The position numbers were made by a program, and so were the translations under genes. From Erwinia sp. S63 (GTDB lineage Bacteria > Pseudomonadota > Gammaproteobacteria > Enterobacterales > Enterobacteriaceae): 64,000 nucleotides of DNA. The DNA lies in assembly GCF_016625195.1 (NCBI RefSeq), contig NZ_JACVUP010000011.1, positions 62,001-126,000 of the forward strand. The letters run 5' to 3'. The notes under the pieces are model-generated. The model saw nothing but the letters and a program-made list of their open reading frames with translations. It was not told where the DNA came from and did no database searches. Of the stretch, positions 32,090 through 43,168 are shown piece after piece; position 1 is the stretch's first letter, and each line of letters begins with the position of its first letter.

Positions 32090-32244
32090 CACGTCTCCTT
32101 GGGTGCGGTGCGCGTTAATGCGCACCCGACGAAAACCATACGGAGCCACTGTTGGGCCACCCCTAATATCGACTTGAAAAACAAAGCTTCCCAACTTCCC
32201 CGCTGCATTTCATCGTAGGGTTGCCATTTATGGCGACCTGGAAA

Positions 32245-34650
32245 TCAGCGCGCGGCCTGCCAGATACGCTGCTGGTAATCCCGGATTGAGCGGTCGGAAC
32301 TGAAACGCCCGGTGCGCGCGGTGTTGAGAATCGCCGCTTTGGTCCAGGCTTCCGGGTTCTTCCACAAGGCTTCAACCTGTTGCTGCGCTTCGAGATACGC
32401 CTCGAAATCGGCCAGCACCAGCCAGGGATCGCCACCTTTGGTCAGGCTGGTGAGCAGCATATCGAATGCCTGCTTGTCACCTTCGCTGAACTTGCCCTTC
32501 TCCAGATCTTTCAGCAATCCATCCAGATACTTATTTTGCTTGCGCAGTTTTTTCGGGCTGTAACCGTTGGCTTTGAGCGCCTTCACCTCATCCACTGTAT
32601 TGCCGAAGATAAAGATGTTCTTCTCACCCACCGCTTCGGCGATTTCGACGTTCGCACCATCCAGCGTGCCGATGGTCAGCGCGCCATTCAGCGCCAGTTT
32701 CATATTGCCGGTGCCGGACGCTTCATAACCGGCGGTCGAGATTTGCTCCGAGAGATCGGCAGCCGGAATCATCAACTCGGCGGCGGTAATGCGATAATCA
32801 GGGATAAACACCACCTTCAGGCGATCGCCGACTTTGGGATCGTTGTTGATCACCTCGGCCACTTTATTAATGGCGTAGATGATGTTCTTGGCCAGGTAGT
32901 AGCCCGGCGCGGCCTTGGCACCGAACAGGAATATGCGCGGCACAAAGTCGGGGTTATCAGGATTGTCCCGCAGTTGACGATAGCAGTGCAGCATATGTAG
33001 CAGGCTGAGATGCTGGCGTTTGTATTCGTGTAGCCGCTTAATCTGCACATCGAACAGCGCATCGGGATTCACATCAATACCGGTCACGAGTTTGATATAC
33101 ACGGTCAGGCGCAGCTTGTTCTGCTGCTTGATGGTGCGGAACTGCTGACGGAAAGCTTTTTTACGCGCATAGGGCGCCAGCCACTCCAGCGCATCCAGAT
33201 CGTTGGCCCACTCCACCTGCAACGTTTCATCAATCAGGTTCGACAGCAGCGGATTGCACTGCTTCAACCAGCGGCGCGGCGTGATGCCGTTGGTAACATT
33301 ATGGAATTTGTTTGGCCATAGAAGGTGGTATTCCGGGAACAGATCCTTCACCACCAGCTCAGAGTGCAGCGCAGCCACGCCATTGACTGCGAAGCAGCTC
33401 ACCACACACAGGTTGGCCATACGTACCTGGCCATCGGCCACCACCGCCAGCTTTTGCCATGTCGCGCTGTCACCGGGCCACTGCTTCTTGACGATTTTTT
33501 TCAGACGCTGGTTAATTTCGCGGATGATTAGCATATGGCGCGGCAGCAGATCGCGCACCAGCGACTCATCCCAACGCTCCAGCGCTTCCGGCATCAACGT
33601 GTGATTGGTATAGGCGAAAACGCGGCTGGTGATATGCCAGGCTTCATCCCAACTCAACTGATGCTCATCCAGCAGGATACGCAGCATCTCCGGGATGGCG
33701 ATGGTGGGATGCGTGTCGTTGAGCTGGATGACTTCAAAATCGGGCAAGGTGTGAATCGAGCGCCCGGCAAGATGGTGGCGGCGCAGAATATCGCCCACCG
33801 CACAGGCACACTGGAAATATTGCTGCATCAGGCGCAGACGTTTACCTTCGGCGTGATTATCGTTGGGATACAGCACCTTGGTGAGTTTATCGGCATCAAT
33901 GCCAGGCTGCTCTGCCTGCAGGAACTTGCCATCATTAAACAGGGTGAGATCGAACGGGTGCACGCTGGTGGCTTTCCACAACCGCAGCGGCAGTGTCACG
34001 CCATTGCGATAGCCCACGACCGGCAGATCCCAGGCCTCACCTTTGAGATGAAATTTTGGCCGCCACTGCAGGGTTCCATCGCTGTTTTTCTTCACTTTGC
34101 CGCCGATGCCAACCTGCACATCCTGCGCGGCGTTATGGCGGAACCATGGATAGCTGTTGCGCTGCCAGTCGTCCGGCGCCTCTTTTTGCTGGCCATCGTC
34201 AAAGGTCTGGCGGAACAAACCGTACTGATAATTAAGGCCATGCCCCATCGCGGCCTGCCCGACAGTGGCCATCGAGTCCATATAGCACGCGGCTAAACGC
34301 CCCAATCCACCGTTGCCGAGCGCCGGATCCACCTCTTCCTCCAGCAACTCACTGAGTTCTATCTGATGCGCCGCCAGCGCTTCCTTCACTTCGTCGTACC
34401 AACCCAGGTTCAGCAAATTATTGCCGGTCAGGCGGCCGATAAGAAACTCCATCGACAGATAGTTCACATGGCGTTGGCCTGCACGCGCTGTAGCGGGCGG
34501 CTGCGTGGCGAGCATCTCTGTCAGCACACGGCTTAATGCCTGCCACCACTGATGCGGTGTCATTTGCTGGGCGGAGGTGAGTCCAAGGTGCTGCCATTGG
34601 CGGGTAAGTGCGGCGTCGAAACGTGTTTTATTAAATTTTTGCTGCGACAT
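32245..34650 (-). CDS. malP: Maltodextrin phosphorylase
   Basis: Phosphorolysis of maltodextrins to glucose 1-phosphate. The start [19 protein letters not shown] at 34650 has AAGGGA upstream and gives 801 residues (E. coli MalP 797). The PLP-binding lysine is about Lys651 in [11 protein letters not shown]. The N-terminal region lacks the regulatory extension of animal phosphorylases. The E. coli neighbours malT (activator) and gntT are absent; glpR is next, 197 bases upstream. Confidence 0.96.
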   Translation of the reverse strand: MSQQKFNKTRFDAALTRQWQHLGLTSAQQMTPHQWWQALSRVLTEMLATQPPATARAGQRHVNYLSMEFLIGRLTGNNLLNLGWYDEVKEALAAHQIELSELLEEEVDPALGNGGLGRLAACYMDSMATVGQAAMGHGLNYQYGLFRQTFDDGQQKEAPDDWQRNSYPWFRHNAAQDVQVGIGGKVKKNSDGTLQWRPKFHLKGEAWDLPVVGYRNGVTLPLRLWKATSVHPFDLTLFNDGKFLQAEQPGIDADKLTKVLYPNDNHAEGKRLRLMQQYFQCACAVGDILRRHHLAGRSIHTLPDFEVIQLNDTHPTIAIPEMLRILLDEHQLSWDEAWHITSRVFAYTNHTLMPEALERWDESLVRDLLPRHMLIIREINQRLKKIVKKQWPGDSATWQKLAVVADGQVRMANLCVVSCFAVNGVAALHSELVVKDLFPEYHLLWPNKFHNVTNGITPRRWLKQCNPLLSNLIDETLQVEWANDLDALEWLAPYARKKAFRQQFRTIKQQNKLRLTVYIKLVTGIDVNPDALFDVQIKRLHEYKRQHLSLLHMLHCYRQLRDNPDNPDFVPRIFLFGAKAAPGYYLAKNIIYAINKVAEVINNDPKVGDRLKVVFIPDYRITAAELMIPAADLSEQISTAGYEASGTGNMKLALNGALTIGTLDGANVEIAEAVGEKNIFIFGNTVDEVKALKANGYSPKKLRKQNKYLDGLLKDLEKGKFSEGDKQAFDMLLTSLTKGGDPWLVLADFEAYLEAQQQVEALWKNPEAWTKAAILNTARTGRFSSDRSIRDYQQRIWQAAR

Positions 34651-34846
34651 ATCAATCCCTTCGAGTCCGTTAACGGTAAAGACGGGCGAGCGCATAACCA
34701 GAAAGGATAAGTAAAGCCGGGGGCGAAGAAAAAAGCGACAGGGAAATGCGGATGGAGGGAAAAAAAGTGGATTTAAGCGTGGCGCGCAACTTGATGCGGC
34801 CACTCATTACTACGGGCGACCGCCATGGTCGCCCCGGCAGGATGGA

Positions 34847-35605
34847 TTAGCAGAGTTCGAGATGGACTTCGTGTTGCTCAATCACCTTCAGTACGCTGGC
34901 GGGCGGCGTCTGATCGGTATACATGTAGTCAATCAGGCTCATGTTGCCAAGGTTGACCATGGCATTGCGGCCAAACTTCGAATGGTCCACCACCAGCATC
35001 ACGCAGCGTGAGTTTTCGATAATGGCGCGTTTGGTGCGGACTTCGTGGTAATCGAACTCCAGCAGTGAGCCATCCATATCGATGCCACTGATGCCGAGAA
35101 TGCCGTAATCGAGGCGAAACTGGGAGATGAAATCCAGCGTCGCTTCACCCATGATGCCGCCATCACGCGTACGGACTTCGCCGCCGGCGATGATCACACG
35201 GAAATCCGGCTTCGCCATCAGCAAAATCGCCACGTTGAGGTTGTTGGTGACCACGCGCAGATTGTTATGATTCAGCAACGCATGCGCCACCGCTTCCGGC
35301 GTGGTACCGATATCGATAAACAGCGTGGCACCATCCGGGATCTGGCTCGCCACACGCTCGGCAATGCGCGCTTTCTCCGCTGACCACATCATTTTGCGGT
35401 CCTGCCATGCGGTGTTTTCAGAGCTGGAAGGCAGCGCCGCGCCGCCGTGATGGCGCTGAATTTTGTTCTGGTCAGCCAGATCGTTCAGGTCACGCCGAAT
35501 GGTTTGCGGGCTCACCTCGAAGTGATCCACCAGCTCTTCCGTGCTGACATATCCCTGGCGTCGCACCAAATCGATAATGGCGTCATGACGTTGCGTCTGC
35601 TTCAC
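34847..35605 (-). CDS. glpR: Glycerol-3-phosphate regulon repressor
   Basis: DeoR-family repressor of the glp regulon, released by glycerol 3-phosphate. It has 252 residues as in E. coli. N-terminal HTH with YVSTEELVDHFEVSPQTIRRDL at about 18-39, followed by the sugar-phosphate sensing DeoRC domain (FIDIGTTPEAVA, TRDGGIMGEATLDF). It is the last gene of glpE-glpG-glpR, 41 bases after glpG. Confidence 0.97.
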   Translation of the reverse strand: MKQTQRHDAIIDLVRRQGYVSTEELVDHFEVSPQTIRRDLNDLADQNKIQRHHGGAALPSSSENTAWQDRKMMWSAEKARIAERVASQIPDGATLFIDIGTTPEAVAHALLNHNNLRVVTNNLNVAILLMAKPDFRVIIAGGEVRTRDGGIMGEATLDFISQFRLDYGILGISGIDMDGSLLEFDYHEVRTKRAIIENSRCVMLVVDHSKFGRNAMVNLGNMSLIDYMYTDQTPPASVLKVIEQHEVHLELC

Positions 35606-35646
35606 ATCTCTCTCCTCGGCTCAGAGCCGTTTTCTTTTTATATCTG

Positions 35647-36471
35647 CTACCGACGAGCCACGTTGCGCGTGTCGACGAACGCCATGGCCAGGCCGACCAG
35701 CAAGCCGGTGACGTGGGCAGCGTTAGCAATCGACAGGCCAAATGCGCCGTACCAGCCAATAATCAGCCATACAATAGCGAAGCCCATCAGACCGCGCTCC
35801 AGATAAATGCCGCTTTCGGGATCGCGCTCGCCTCGCAGCCAGCAATAACCCATCAATGCGTACACCACGCCTGATAATCCACCGAATAACACACCGCTGA
35901 ACTTGGCTTGCATCCAGCCGCTCAACAGCGCGGAAATGAGCATAATCACAAACAGCTTACCGCTGCCAATACGCTTTTCCACTGCCCCGCCGAGATACCA
36001 CCACCACATCAGGTTGAACAGAATATGCAGCAGGGAGAAGTGCAGCAGCGCATGGCTAAACCAGCGCCACACCTGGAAATACTGCGAGGAGTCAGCGGGC
36101 CATGCCAGCCAATCCAGTGCCACATCATCACCGACAATCTGCATCATGATGAACACCGCCACACAGGCGATCATGATAGTCATGGTGAGCGGACCTGCGC
36201 GTTCACGAATATTCGCCCAGATGTTGCTGCGCTCATAGCGCAAGCCCGTTGCGGTAGTGCCGGTGTGCCAGCTGGCGGCCTGATAGCGCGGATGATTGGG
36301 GTCGCGTACGAACTGGGCAAGTTCGTTTTCAACCATCTCCAGTCTGGCTTCATCATCCAGCATAATCACATAGTGGCTTTCGCGCTCAATCCGCAGCGTG
36401 ACGCCGCGCGTTGCCATGTAATCCACAAACGCCTGAGCCATACGCGGGTTGTTGAACTGAGTGATGCGCAT
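35647..36471 (-). CDS. glpG: Rhomboid intramembrane serine protease GlpG
   Basis: Cleaves transmembrane substrates within the inner membrane. It has 274 residues (E. coli 276): a cytoplasmic N-terminal domain of about 85 residues, then six membrane helices. The catalytic Ser is in [12 protein letters not shown] and His in [11 protein letters not shown], with the oxyanion Asn in [10 protein letters not shown]. It follows glpE by 32 bases. Confidence 0.97.
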   Translation of the reverse strand: MRITQFNNPRMAQAFVDYMATRGVTLRIERESHYVIMLDDEARLEMVENELAQFVRDPNHPRYQAASWHTGTTATGLRYERSNIWANIRERAGPLTMTIMIACVAVFIMMQIVGDDVALDWLAWPADSSQYFQVWRWFSHALLHFSLLHILFNLMWWWYLGGAVEKRIGSGKLFVIMLISALLSGWMQAKFSGVLFGGLSGVVYALMGYCWLRGERDPESGIYLERGLMGFAIVWLIIGWYGAFGLSIANAAHVTGLLVGLAMAFVDTRNVARR

Positions 36472-36503
36472 CGTGCGGGTTCTCCTTCCTTTATGGGATC
36501 GTC

Positions 36504-36830
36504 TCAGACGCTGCCAGTATCTACCTGCGAGGGGAACACGGCGCGCCAGGCGTCAAAACCGCCATCGATGCTATACGCGGCATTGAATCCCTGCCCTAAC
36601 AGGAACTGTGCTGCACCTTTGCTGCTGTTGCCGTGATAGCACATCACCAGCACCGGCAGCTCATGATTCGCCTGCGCGATAAAGTCCGCCAGATTGTCGT
36701 TCGACAGATGTAACGAGCCTGTCGCGTGGCCCATGGCATAGCTTTGTGGGTCGCGAATGTCCACCAGCTGCGCGCCTTGTGCCAGGTGCTCGTTAGCCTG
36801 CTGAACCGAAATACATTCGAAGTTTTCCAT
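36504..36830 (-). CDS. glpE: Thiosulfate sulfurtransferase GlpE
   Basis: Single-domain rhodanese that transfers sulfur from thiosulfate to cyanide or thiols such as thioredoxin. The start [16 protein letters not shown] at 36830 matches the E. coli protein (MDQFECINV) and gives 108 residues, identical in length. The active-site loop is [11 protein letters not shown] with Cys64. The frame continues 65 codons upstream into the glpE-glpD promoter region, which is not coding. First gene of glpEGR. Confidence 0.97.
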   Translation of the reverse strand: MENFECISVQQANEHLAQGAQLVDIRDPQSYAMGHATGSLHLSNDNLADFIAQANHELPVLVMCYHGNSSKGAAQFLLGQGFNAAYSIDGGFDAWRAVFPSQVDTGSV

Positions 36831-36934
36831 GGTGTCTCTCATAAGGTCGTCACAATTAGCGCCTAGTTTAACCTGAGAATCCGTCGCGATAACCTGACAA
36901 AAGTTATGGCTATGGATTTTTTTTCCTGCAGGAA

Positions 36935-36950
36935 TGTTAGCTATATCACG
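36935..36950. promoter_or_regulatory. Candidate CRP site, glpE-glpD
   Basis: TGTTAGCTATATCACG resembles the CRP consensus TGTGA-N6-TCACA, matching 8 of 10 conserved bases. It lies between divergent glpE and glpD, about 108 bases before the glpD start, where CRP activation is expected from E. coli. Confidence 0.55.
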
Positions 36951-37005
36951 CAAAAATGTTTTTATTGAGTTAAGCGCTGGCATCAATGTTGGTTTCCGAT
37001 TATTA

Positions 37006-37050
37006 TTACGCTCGAAAACGAACATTTTAGAACTATTCCGAACATCGGAG
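37006..37050. promoter_or_regulatory. GlpR operators upstream of glpD
   Basis: A palindrome-like segment at 37006-37026 (TTACGCTCGAAAACGAACATT) fits the GlpR operator, with a perfect right half CGAACAT. A second half-site CGAACAT occurs at 37039-37045, just before the glpD Shine-Dalgarno. E. coli glpD has tandem operators at the same place. Confidence 0.7.
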
Positions 37051-37058
37051 GAGATGAC

Positions 37059-38567
37059 GTGGAAACCAAAGACCTGATCGTGATCGGCGGCGGCATTAAC
37101 GGAGCCGGCATTGCAGTGGACGCTGCAGGACGCGGACTGTCAGTGCTGATGCTGGAGGCGCGGGATTTGGCCTGTGCAACCTCCTCCAACAGCTCTAAAT
37201 TGATCCATGGTGGCCTGCGCTACCTGGAACACTACGAATTTCGCCTGGTGGGCGAAGCGCTGGCCGAACGCGAAGTACTGCTGAAAATGGCCCCGCACAT
37301 TGCCTTCCCTATGCGCTTCCGTTTGCCACATCGCCCGCATCTGCGTCCGGCATGGATGATCCGTCTTGGCCTGTTTATGTACGATCGCCTCGGTAAACGC
37401 ACCACCTTACCGGGCAGTAAAGGCCTGCGTTTTGGCGCGGAATCGGCCCTCAAGCCTGAAATCACGCGCGGATTCGAATATTCCGACTGCTGGGTGGATG
37501 ATGCGCGCATGGTCGTGCTCAACGCGCAGGAAGTGGTGAAACAGGGCGGCGAAGTGCGCACCCGCACCCGCGTGACCCGTGCATGGCGTGAGAGTGGCCT
37601 GTGGATGGTGGAAGCGGAAGATATTGATACCGGCAAAACCTTCACGTGGCGTGCCAAAGGCCTGGTCAATGCCGCTGGACCTTGGGTAAAAGAATTCTTT
37701 GATGATGGCCTGAAGCTGAAATCGCCGTACGGTATTCGCCTGATCAAAGGCAGCCACATCGTGGTGCCGCGCGTGCATCGTGAAAAGCAGGCGTACATCC
37801 TGCAAAACGAAGATAACCGTATCGTGTTTGTCATTCCGTGGATGGATGAATTCTCCATCATCGGTACCACCGACGTGGAGTACAAAGGCGATCCGAAAGA
37901 CGTGAAGATTGATGACAACGAAATCAGCTATCTGTTGAAGGTGTTCAATGGACACTTCAAACAGCAGCTGAGTAAAGAGGACATCGTCTGGACTTATTCT
38001 GGTGTGCGTCCGCTGTGTGATGACGAATCGGATTCACCGCAGGCCATCACCCGTGATTACACACTGGATGTGCATGACGACAATGGCCAGGCGCCGCTGC
38101 TGTCGGTGTTTGGCGGCAAGCTGACCACCTATCGTAAGCTGGCAGAGCACGCGCTGGAGAAACTGGCGAAGTACTATCCGAATGCGGGTCCAGCCTGGAC
38201 TAAATCAGCAGTACTACCGGGCGGTGATTTCTCTGGCACCCGTGAAGATTACGCCGCAGGTTTGCGTCGTCGCTATCCGTTTATCAGCGAAGGCATGGCG
38301 CGTCACTTTGCCCGCACCTACGGCAGCCGTACTGAAGAGTTGCTGGCTGGCGCTACCAGTCTGGCGGATCTGGGCGAGAACTTCGGTCACGAGTTCTATG
38401 AAGCCGAGCTGCGTTACCTGGTGAAGAATGAGTGGGTGCGCGAACTGGATGATGCAATCTGGCGTCGTACCAAACAAGGTATGTGGCTGACAGAAGCCGA
38501 GCAGGCTCGCATTCGCGAGTGGCTGGCGGTCAACGGCCAGAAACCGGCGCTGTCGCTGGCTTCATAA
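37059..38567 (+). CDS. glpD: Aerobic glycerol-3-phosphate dehydrogenase
   Basis: Peripheral inner-membrane flavoprotein oxidising sn-glycerol 3-phosphate to dihydroxyacetone phosphate and passing electrons to quinone. It has 502 residues (E. coli 501). It starts with GTG at 37059 behind GGAGGAG. The FAD dinucleotide fold is METKDLIVIGGGINGAG; other conserved stretches include SSNSSKLIHGGLRYLEHYEF and WTYSGVRPL. A strong terminator follows. Confidence 0.98.
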   Translation: METKDLIVIGGGINGAGIAVDAAGRGLSVLMLEARDLACATSSNSSKLIHGGLRYLEHYEFRLVGEALAEREVLLKMAPHIAFPMRFRLPHRPHLRPAWMIRLGLFMYDRLGKRTTLPGSKGLRFGAESALKPEITRGFEYSDCWVDDARMVVLNAQEVVKQGGEVRTRTRVTRAWRESGLWMVEAEDIDTGKTFTWRAKGLVNAAGPWVKEFFDDGLKLKSPYGIRLIKGSHIVVPRVHREKQAYILQNEDNRIVFVIPWMDEFSIIGTTDVEYKGDPKDVKIDDNEISYLLKVFNGHFKQQLSKEDIVWTYSGVRPLCDDESDSPQAITRDYTLDVHDDNGQAPLLSVFGGKLTTYRKLAEHALEKLAKYYPNAGPAWTKSAVLPGGDFSGTREDYAAGLRRRYPFISEGMARHFARTYGSRTEELLAGATSLADLGENFGHEFYEAELRYLVKNEWVRELDDAIWRRTKQGMWLTEAEQARIREWLAVNGQKPALSLAS

Positions 38568-38579
38568 TCCGATTCACGT

Positions 38580-38618
38580 AAAAAGGCCGTTATCCTGCAA
38601 GGGATAACGGCCTTTTTT
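38580..38618 (+). terminator. Terminator after glpD
   Basis: A 16-base stem AAAAAGGCCGTTATCC (38580-38595) with GGATAACGGCCTTTTT (38602-38617) around TGCAAG, ending in T6. It probably also ends the convergent iolE transcript. Confidence 0.95.
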
Positions 38619-38666
38619 ATTGTGTCTGATGGTCAAAAGAGCGCGATAAATCGCGCATCATTGAAC

Positions 38667-39563
38667 TTATAAGCCGGCATTCTCGCGAATATATTTACGC
38701 GCTTTCACCGCATATTCGAACGGGTTAGCCAGCGCCGGATCCTGTTCCGCTTCCACCACCATCCAGCCTTTGTAGCCGTAGTCGTCGAGGATTTTGAACA
38801 CCGGTTTGAAATCAATCACGCCATCGCCCGGCACGGTAAAGGTGCCTTTCTTCACGCCATCGAGGAACGACAGCGATTTTTCGCGCACTTCTGCCACCAC
38901 GCTGTCACGTACATCTTTCAGGTGCACGTGGAAAATGCGCGGCAGGTATTTAGTCAGCACATCCAGCATCGCCTGCTGTGAGCCTTCGGAGTAATAAATG
39001 TGGCCGGTGTCATACAGCAGGCCGACATTATGATTAGTCGATTCCATAAAGCGATCGATTTCCGCTGGCGTCTGAATGCCGGTGCCCATGTGATGGTGCA
39101 GCGTTACGCGCATGCCCTTCTTCGCCGCGATCTCCGCCAGCTCATTGTAGCCTTCTGCCGTCAGACGCCACTCTTCATCGGTGAAGATCGGCTTCTGCTC
39201 CAGCACCGCCAGCGTGGTGCCCTGAATGCTTTTACTCTGCTCAGAGCAGCCAATCACGCGCGCGCCCATGGCGTGCAGGAAGTTCATGTGATTGGTGAAC
39301 TCGTCGATGGTTTTCGCCTTGTCGCCGTTGGCGAAGAAGGTGCTGAACCAGGCGTTGCAGATCTGAATACCGCGAATCTCCAGCATTGGCTTCAGCACCG
39401 CCGGATCTTTCGGGTATTTACTGCCCACTTCACTACCAGTGAAACCGGCCAGCGCCATTTCACTGACGGTCTGCTGGAAGGTGTTTTCGCTGCCCAGCTC
39501 GGGCATGTCATCGTTGGTCCAGCCGATTGGCGCAATCGCCAGTTTTACATTGTCTTTGTTCAT
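38667..39563 (-). CDS. iolE: myo-Inosose-2 dehydratase
   Basis: Dehydrates scyllo-inosose to 3D-trihydroxycyclohexane-1,2-dione, second step of inositol catabolism. It has 298 residues, the family length. It is a TIM barrel of the xylose-isomerase-like (AP endonuclease 2) superfamily; conserved segments [15 protein letters not shown] near the N-terminus, [23 protein letters not shown] and HVHLKDVRD supply the metal ligands. It is the third gene of iolD-iolG-iolE, 46 bases after iolG. Confidence 0.96.
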   Translation of the reverse strand: MNKDNVKLAIAPIGWTNDDMPELGSENTFQQTVSEMALAGFTGSEVGSKYPKDPAVLKPMLEIRGIQICNAWFSTFFANGDKAKTIDEFTNHMNFLHAMGARVIGCSEQSKSIQGTTLAVLEQKPIFTDEEWRLTAEGYNELAEIAAKKGMRVTLHHHMGTGIQTPAEIDRFMESTNHNVGLLYDTGHIYYSEGSQQAMLDVLTKYLPRIFHVHLKDVRDSVVAEVREKSLSFLDGVKKGTFTVPGDGVIDFKPVFKILDDYGYKGWMVVEAEQDPALANPFEYAVKARKYIRENAGL

Positions 39564-39609
39564 TTCAATTCCCTGATTCTGAGAGAGAAGTGTTAGCGCA
39601 CAGGCTCAG

Positions 39610-40623
39610 TTATTTGGCGTAAAAGTCTGGACGCGCTGGCATGGTCACCGGCTCGATAGCGCCACTGTTCTGGGCTTTATGGCAGGCATCCGCCGCAACG
39701 GAAGCGGCAAAACCATCCCAGGCGGAAGGCCCGGTCAACTTACCTGCGGTGGCGTCATTGATGAAAGCTTGCAGCTCAACGTCGTAAGCCTCGATAAAAC
39801 GGTCTTTCCAGTCAGTGAGCAGCGCATTGCCGAGACGCGCGTTTTTGCGCATCTGAATAGATGAAGGCTCAGGCAGTTTGGCAATGCCCTCTTCGCCGAC
39901 CACTTCACACTGAATGTCATAGCCGTAAGCACAGTTCACGAAGATCTCGACATCGATGCGAATGCCCTTCTGGGTTTCGAACAGCACGATTTGCGGATCT
40001 TTCAATTTGGCGTGGGTCTTCGAGGTGGAACGCGGGAACACCACCTGCACCGATTTATAATCGTCTTCGGTCAGCCAGCGCAGCACGTCCAGCTCGTGAA
40101 TCAGGGTGTTGGTGATCGCCATATCAGTGGTGTAATTTTCGCCCACGCTCTGGTTGCGGTGCGCGCAGTGCAGCATCAGCGGCTCGCCGATTTCACCGTC
40201 AGTGATCACTTTCTTCAGCGCGCGATAGCCTGAATCGTACGGGCGCATAAAGCCCACCTGCACCAGGCGTTTACCGCGTTTGATTTCCGCATCGACGATG
40301 CGACGGCAGCCATCAGCGCTCATTGCCAGCGGCTTCTCGCAGAACACCGGCTTCCCGGCAGCAATCGCAGCGAGGGTGAACTCTTCATGAGTCGGATCCC
40401 ATGACGTCACCAGAATGGCATCTACATCCGGCGAGTTGATCACCTGATGGCCATCCTGATACACCTCAGCTTCGATATTAAGACGTTGCAGCGCTGCACG
40501 AGCCCCTTCCACGTTGATATCTGAAACCGCCACCACCTTCGCACCCTGCAACACATTGTTGCAGCGACGAATGTGATCCTGACCAATTGCACCGGCACCA
40601 ATTACACCGAGTTTGAGCGTCAT
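39610..40623 (-). CDS. iolG: myo-Inositol 2-dehydrogenase
   Basis: NAD-dependent oxidation of myo-inositol to scyllo-inosose, the entry step. It has 337 residues. The GFO/IDH/MocA fold begins with [16 protein letters not shown]; the catalytic lysine is in CEKPLAMS (near 97) and the Asp/His pair in [17 protein letters not shown]. It is 63 bases after iolD in the same operon. Some relatives act on other polyols; the operon fixes the assignment. Confidence 0.95.
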   Translation of the reverse strand: MTLKLGVIGAGAIGQDHIRRCNNVLQGAKVVAVSDINVEGARAALQRLNIEAEVYQDGHQVINSPDVDAILVTSWDPTHEEFTLAAIAAGKPVFCEKPLAMSADGCRRIVDAEIKRGKRLVQVGFMRPYDSGYRALKKVITDGEIGEPLMLHCAHRNQSVGENYTTDMAITNTLIHELDVLRWLTEDDYKSVQVVFPRSTSKTHAKLKDPQIVLFETQKGIRIDVEIFVNCAYGYDIQCEVVGEEGIAKLPEPSSIQMRKNARLGNALLTDWKDRFIEAYDVELQAFINDATAGKLTGPSAWDGFAASVAADACHKAQNSGAIEPVTMPARPDFYAK

Positions 40624-40686
40624 AATTACACCTGTAGAGTCGGATAGAGTGTGAAACAGGCCGACGAACGCCGGCCTAAAAGGGTG

Positions 40687-42621
40687 TTAGTACTTACGTG
40701 CTTGTTCGATATGCACGTTAAGGTTGTCGGCCACTTCCTGCGTACGCTCGGAGGTGGAGGTTTGCGCCACGCCCACGTGCCACCAGCTGAAGTATTTATG
40801 GATCATGGTTTTTGGCAGCACTTTGATGTCGAACAGCACTGAAACGGTCTGCTTCTGCGCATCGATCAGCGCGGCTTCTAACTGCGCCAGCGTGGTGATG
40901 CGATAAGTTTTACAGCCGTAGCCGCCTGCAATCGCCGCGAAATCTACCGGTACAAAGCCACCGTCCAGCTTGCCGCCTTCCGGGTTACGGAAGCGGAACT
41001 CGGTGGTGAAGCTGTCCATGCCGTGTTCCATCTGCAGGTTGTTGATGCAGCCGTTGGTCATGTTATCCAGCAGCACCACGTTAATTTTGGCCCCTTCCTG
41101 AATCGAGGTGACCAGCTCGGAGTGCAGCATCATGAATGAGCCATCACCAACCATCACGTAGACTTCACGCTGCGGCTGCGCCAGCTTCACGCCCAGTGCG
41201 GCGTTGACTTCATAGCCCATGCAGGAATAGCCGTACTCAACGTGGTACGAGTTGTAATCTTTGGTGCGCCACATGCGTTGCAGGTCGCCCGGCAGACTGC
41301 CCGCTGCCGCGACAATCACTGCATCCTTTGGGAGCTGCTCGTTTAAGGTGCCCAGCACGCTGCTTTGCGTCAGCACCGATTGCGTCAGACTCTCGAACTC
41401 CGCAAACAGCGCTTCGCGATCGATGTGGTCGGCGATTTCGGGAATGAAATCGTCGGTGTTGTAAGTAGCGGAATACACACGCTGCGTCTCTTTCAGCAGC
41501 TTGCTTTGTGCCTGTTCAACCTGACCGCCCCAGTGGTTTTCAAAGCCTTTCAGGCCGCTTTCCAGTGCAGTCAAACCTTCACGTGCATCCGCTAACAGCT
41601 GCACTGCATCCAGCTTGTAGCTGTCGAAGTTGCTGACGTTGATGTTGAGGTAGTTCACTTCTGGATTCTGGAAAATCCATTTCGAGGCGGTGGTGAAATC
41701 GGTGTAGCGCGTACCGATACCAATCACCAAATCGGCTTCTTTCGCCAGCAGGTTGGCCGCCAGACAGCCCGTTTCGCCAACGCCACCGACATTCAGTGGA
41801 TGATCAGAAACAATAGTGCCTTTACCGGCCTGGGTTTCCGCAAACGGAATGTTAAAACGCTCGGCGAACTTCAGCAGCGCTGCGCCGGCGTCAGAATATT
41901 TCAGACCGCCGCCCACGATGATCAACGGTTTATGTTTGCGCGCAATCAACGACAGCGCATCTTCCAGCTGGGCAGCGGTGGGCAGACGGCGATCCAGACG
42001 GTGTACACGTTTCTGGAAGAAGTACTCCGGGAAGTCCCAGGCTTCACCCTGCACGTCTTGCGGCAGTGCGATCGTCACCGCGCCGGTTTCTGCCGGATCG
42101 GTCAGTACTCGCAGGGCGTTGATGCAGGCGGTCATCAGCTGTTCAGGACGGCTGACGCGGTCCCAGTATTTGCTTACCGCGCGGAAGGCATCGTTAGTGC
42201 TGATGCTGAGATCGTGGCTCTGTTCAATCTGCTGCAGCACCGGGTCCGGCTGGCGCGTGGCAAACACATCGCCCGGCAGCAGCAGTAAAGGAATGCGGTT
42301 GGCGGTGGCAGTTGCCGCAGCGGTGATCATGTTCGCCGCGCCCGGCCCGACAGAAGAAGTACAGGCAATAATCTGGCGACGCAGTGACTGCTTGGCAAAT
42401 CCAATGGCCGCATGCGCCATGCCCTGCTCGTTACGCCCCTGATGCACCACCAGATCGCCGCTGTCCTGCTCCAGCGCCTGTCCCAGTCCCAGCACGTTGC
42501 CGTGACCGAAAATGGCAAAAATGCCTTTCACAAATTTGGTTTCAACGCCGTCAACGTTCAGGTACTGGTTATCAAGAAATTTCACCAGCGCCTGTGCCGT
42601 GGTAAGTCTGATTGTGCCCAT
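40687..42621 (-). CDS. iolD: 3D-(3,5/4)-trihydroxycyclohexane-1,2-dione hydrolase
   Basis: Thiamine-diphosphate enzyme that opens the inositol ring to 5-deoxyglucuronate. It has 644 residues (typical about 640). The acetolactate-synthase-like fold has the ThDP-activating Glu in [12 protein letters not shown], and the metal/ThDP motif MVGDGSFMM continuing to an Asn in LLDNMTNG. First gene of the minus-strand iolDGE operon, reading away from iolC across a 547-base regulatory region. Confidence 0.95.
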   Translation of the reverse strand: MGTIRLTTAQALVKFLDNQYLNVDGVETKFVKGIFAIFGHGNVLGLGQALEQDSGDLVVHQGRNEQGMAHAAIGFAKQSLRRQIIACTSSVGPGAANMITAAATATANRIPLLLLPGDVFATRQPDPVLQQIEQSHDLSISTNDAFRAVSKYWDRVSRPEQLMTACINALRVLTDPAETGAVTIALPQDVQGEAWDFPEYFFQKRVHRLDRRLPTAAQLEDALSLIARKHKPLIIVGGGLKYSDAGAALLKFAERFNIPFAETQAGKGTIVSDHPLNVGGVGETGCLAANLLAKEADLVIGIGTRYTDFTTASKWIFQNPEVNYLNINVSNFDSYKLDAVQLLADAREGLTALESGLKGFENHWGGQVEQAQSKLLKETQRVYSATYNTDDFIPEIADHIDREALFAEFESLTQSVLTQSSVLGTLNEQLPKDAVIVAAAGSLPGDLQRMWRTKDYNSYHVEYGYSCMGYEVNAALGVKLAQPQREVYVMVGDGSFMMLHSELVTSIQEGAKINVVLLDNMTNGCINNLQMEHGMDSFTTEFRFRNPEGGKLDGGFVPVDFAAIAGGYGCKTYRITTLAQLEAALIDAQKQTVSVLFDIKVLPKTMIHKYFSWWHVGVAQTSTSERTQEVADNLNVHIEQARKY

Positions 42622-43168
42622 ATGCTTCTTCCTTTACATGCTGGTACCTGACGTGAGGTACAACGCGGTTCGGGTTTTCGCTGCCGTTATGGCACCCGCG
42701 GATAAGTGAAACGTGAGGCGATTATAAACAAATAATTTTTTCATTAAACGCAATTACAGAAGAAACATTTCATTTTGCGATGGAGATCAAATTCAGCGAT
42801 GAAACGTAGGCCGCGAAGGCAGTTGCAGGGTCAAAAGTGGAACAACAAAATAGCATTTCGGTGGGAGAGTGAAATTTCATTTCACTTCAGTAGCTTCCTT
42901 TATTCCTAAGCATTTTCCTGCGACCTGGCTCACAAGCCAGAGCAACAGTGAAATTGATGCCAAATAGCGTGCCGCGATACCGCATGACACAGAGTTTTAC
43001 CTCGGTCACAAAATCGCGATGGATGTTTCATTTCATATTGTGTTTGGAATTTTTATTCCTCATACTGCGACCATAGCCAATCAGGCACCTTGAGAACCCG
43101 GAAGCATAGCGCTTGATGTTGGGCGTTTTCGCCCCAGTGTCTGCTTATCACAGAAGGAAACCACAGGT
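42622..43168. promoter_or_regulatory. iolD-iolC divergent promoter region with repeated TTTCA motifs
   Basis: 547 bases, no credible gene. It contains several related motifs: CATTTCATTTT at 42767-42777; a 19-base perfect inverted repeat AGTGAAAT-TTC-ATTTCACT at 42868-42886; and ATGTTTCATTTCAT at 43023-43036. TTTCATTTCA occurs exactly twice (42875-42884 and 43026-43035). Similar motifs occur before the RpiR-type regulator and between iolA and iolI, suggesting operators of that regulator. Confidence 0.7.

Noticed and set aside
33535..34296. Long open frame on the plus strand opposite malP (253 codons)
   Set aside because: Antisense shadow of malP: no ribosome site, amino acid content biased to Gln, His and Arg, no known motif.
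34720..34760. Possible MalT boxes before malP
   Set aside because: Best matches to the GGGGATGAGG-type box are about 7 of 10 and not arranged as pairs; not enough to call.
37232..37918. Open frame opposite glpD (228 codons)
   Set aside because: Shadow of glpD; Ser/Arg-rich, no motif.
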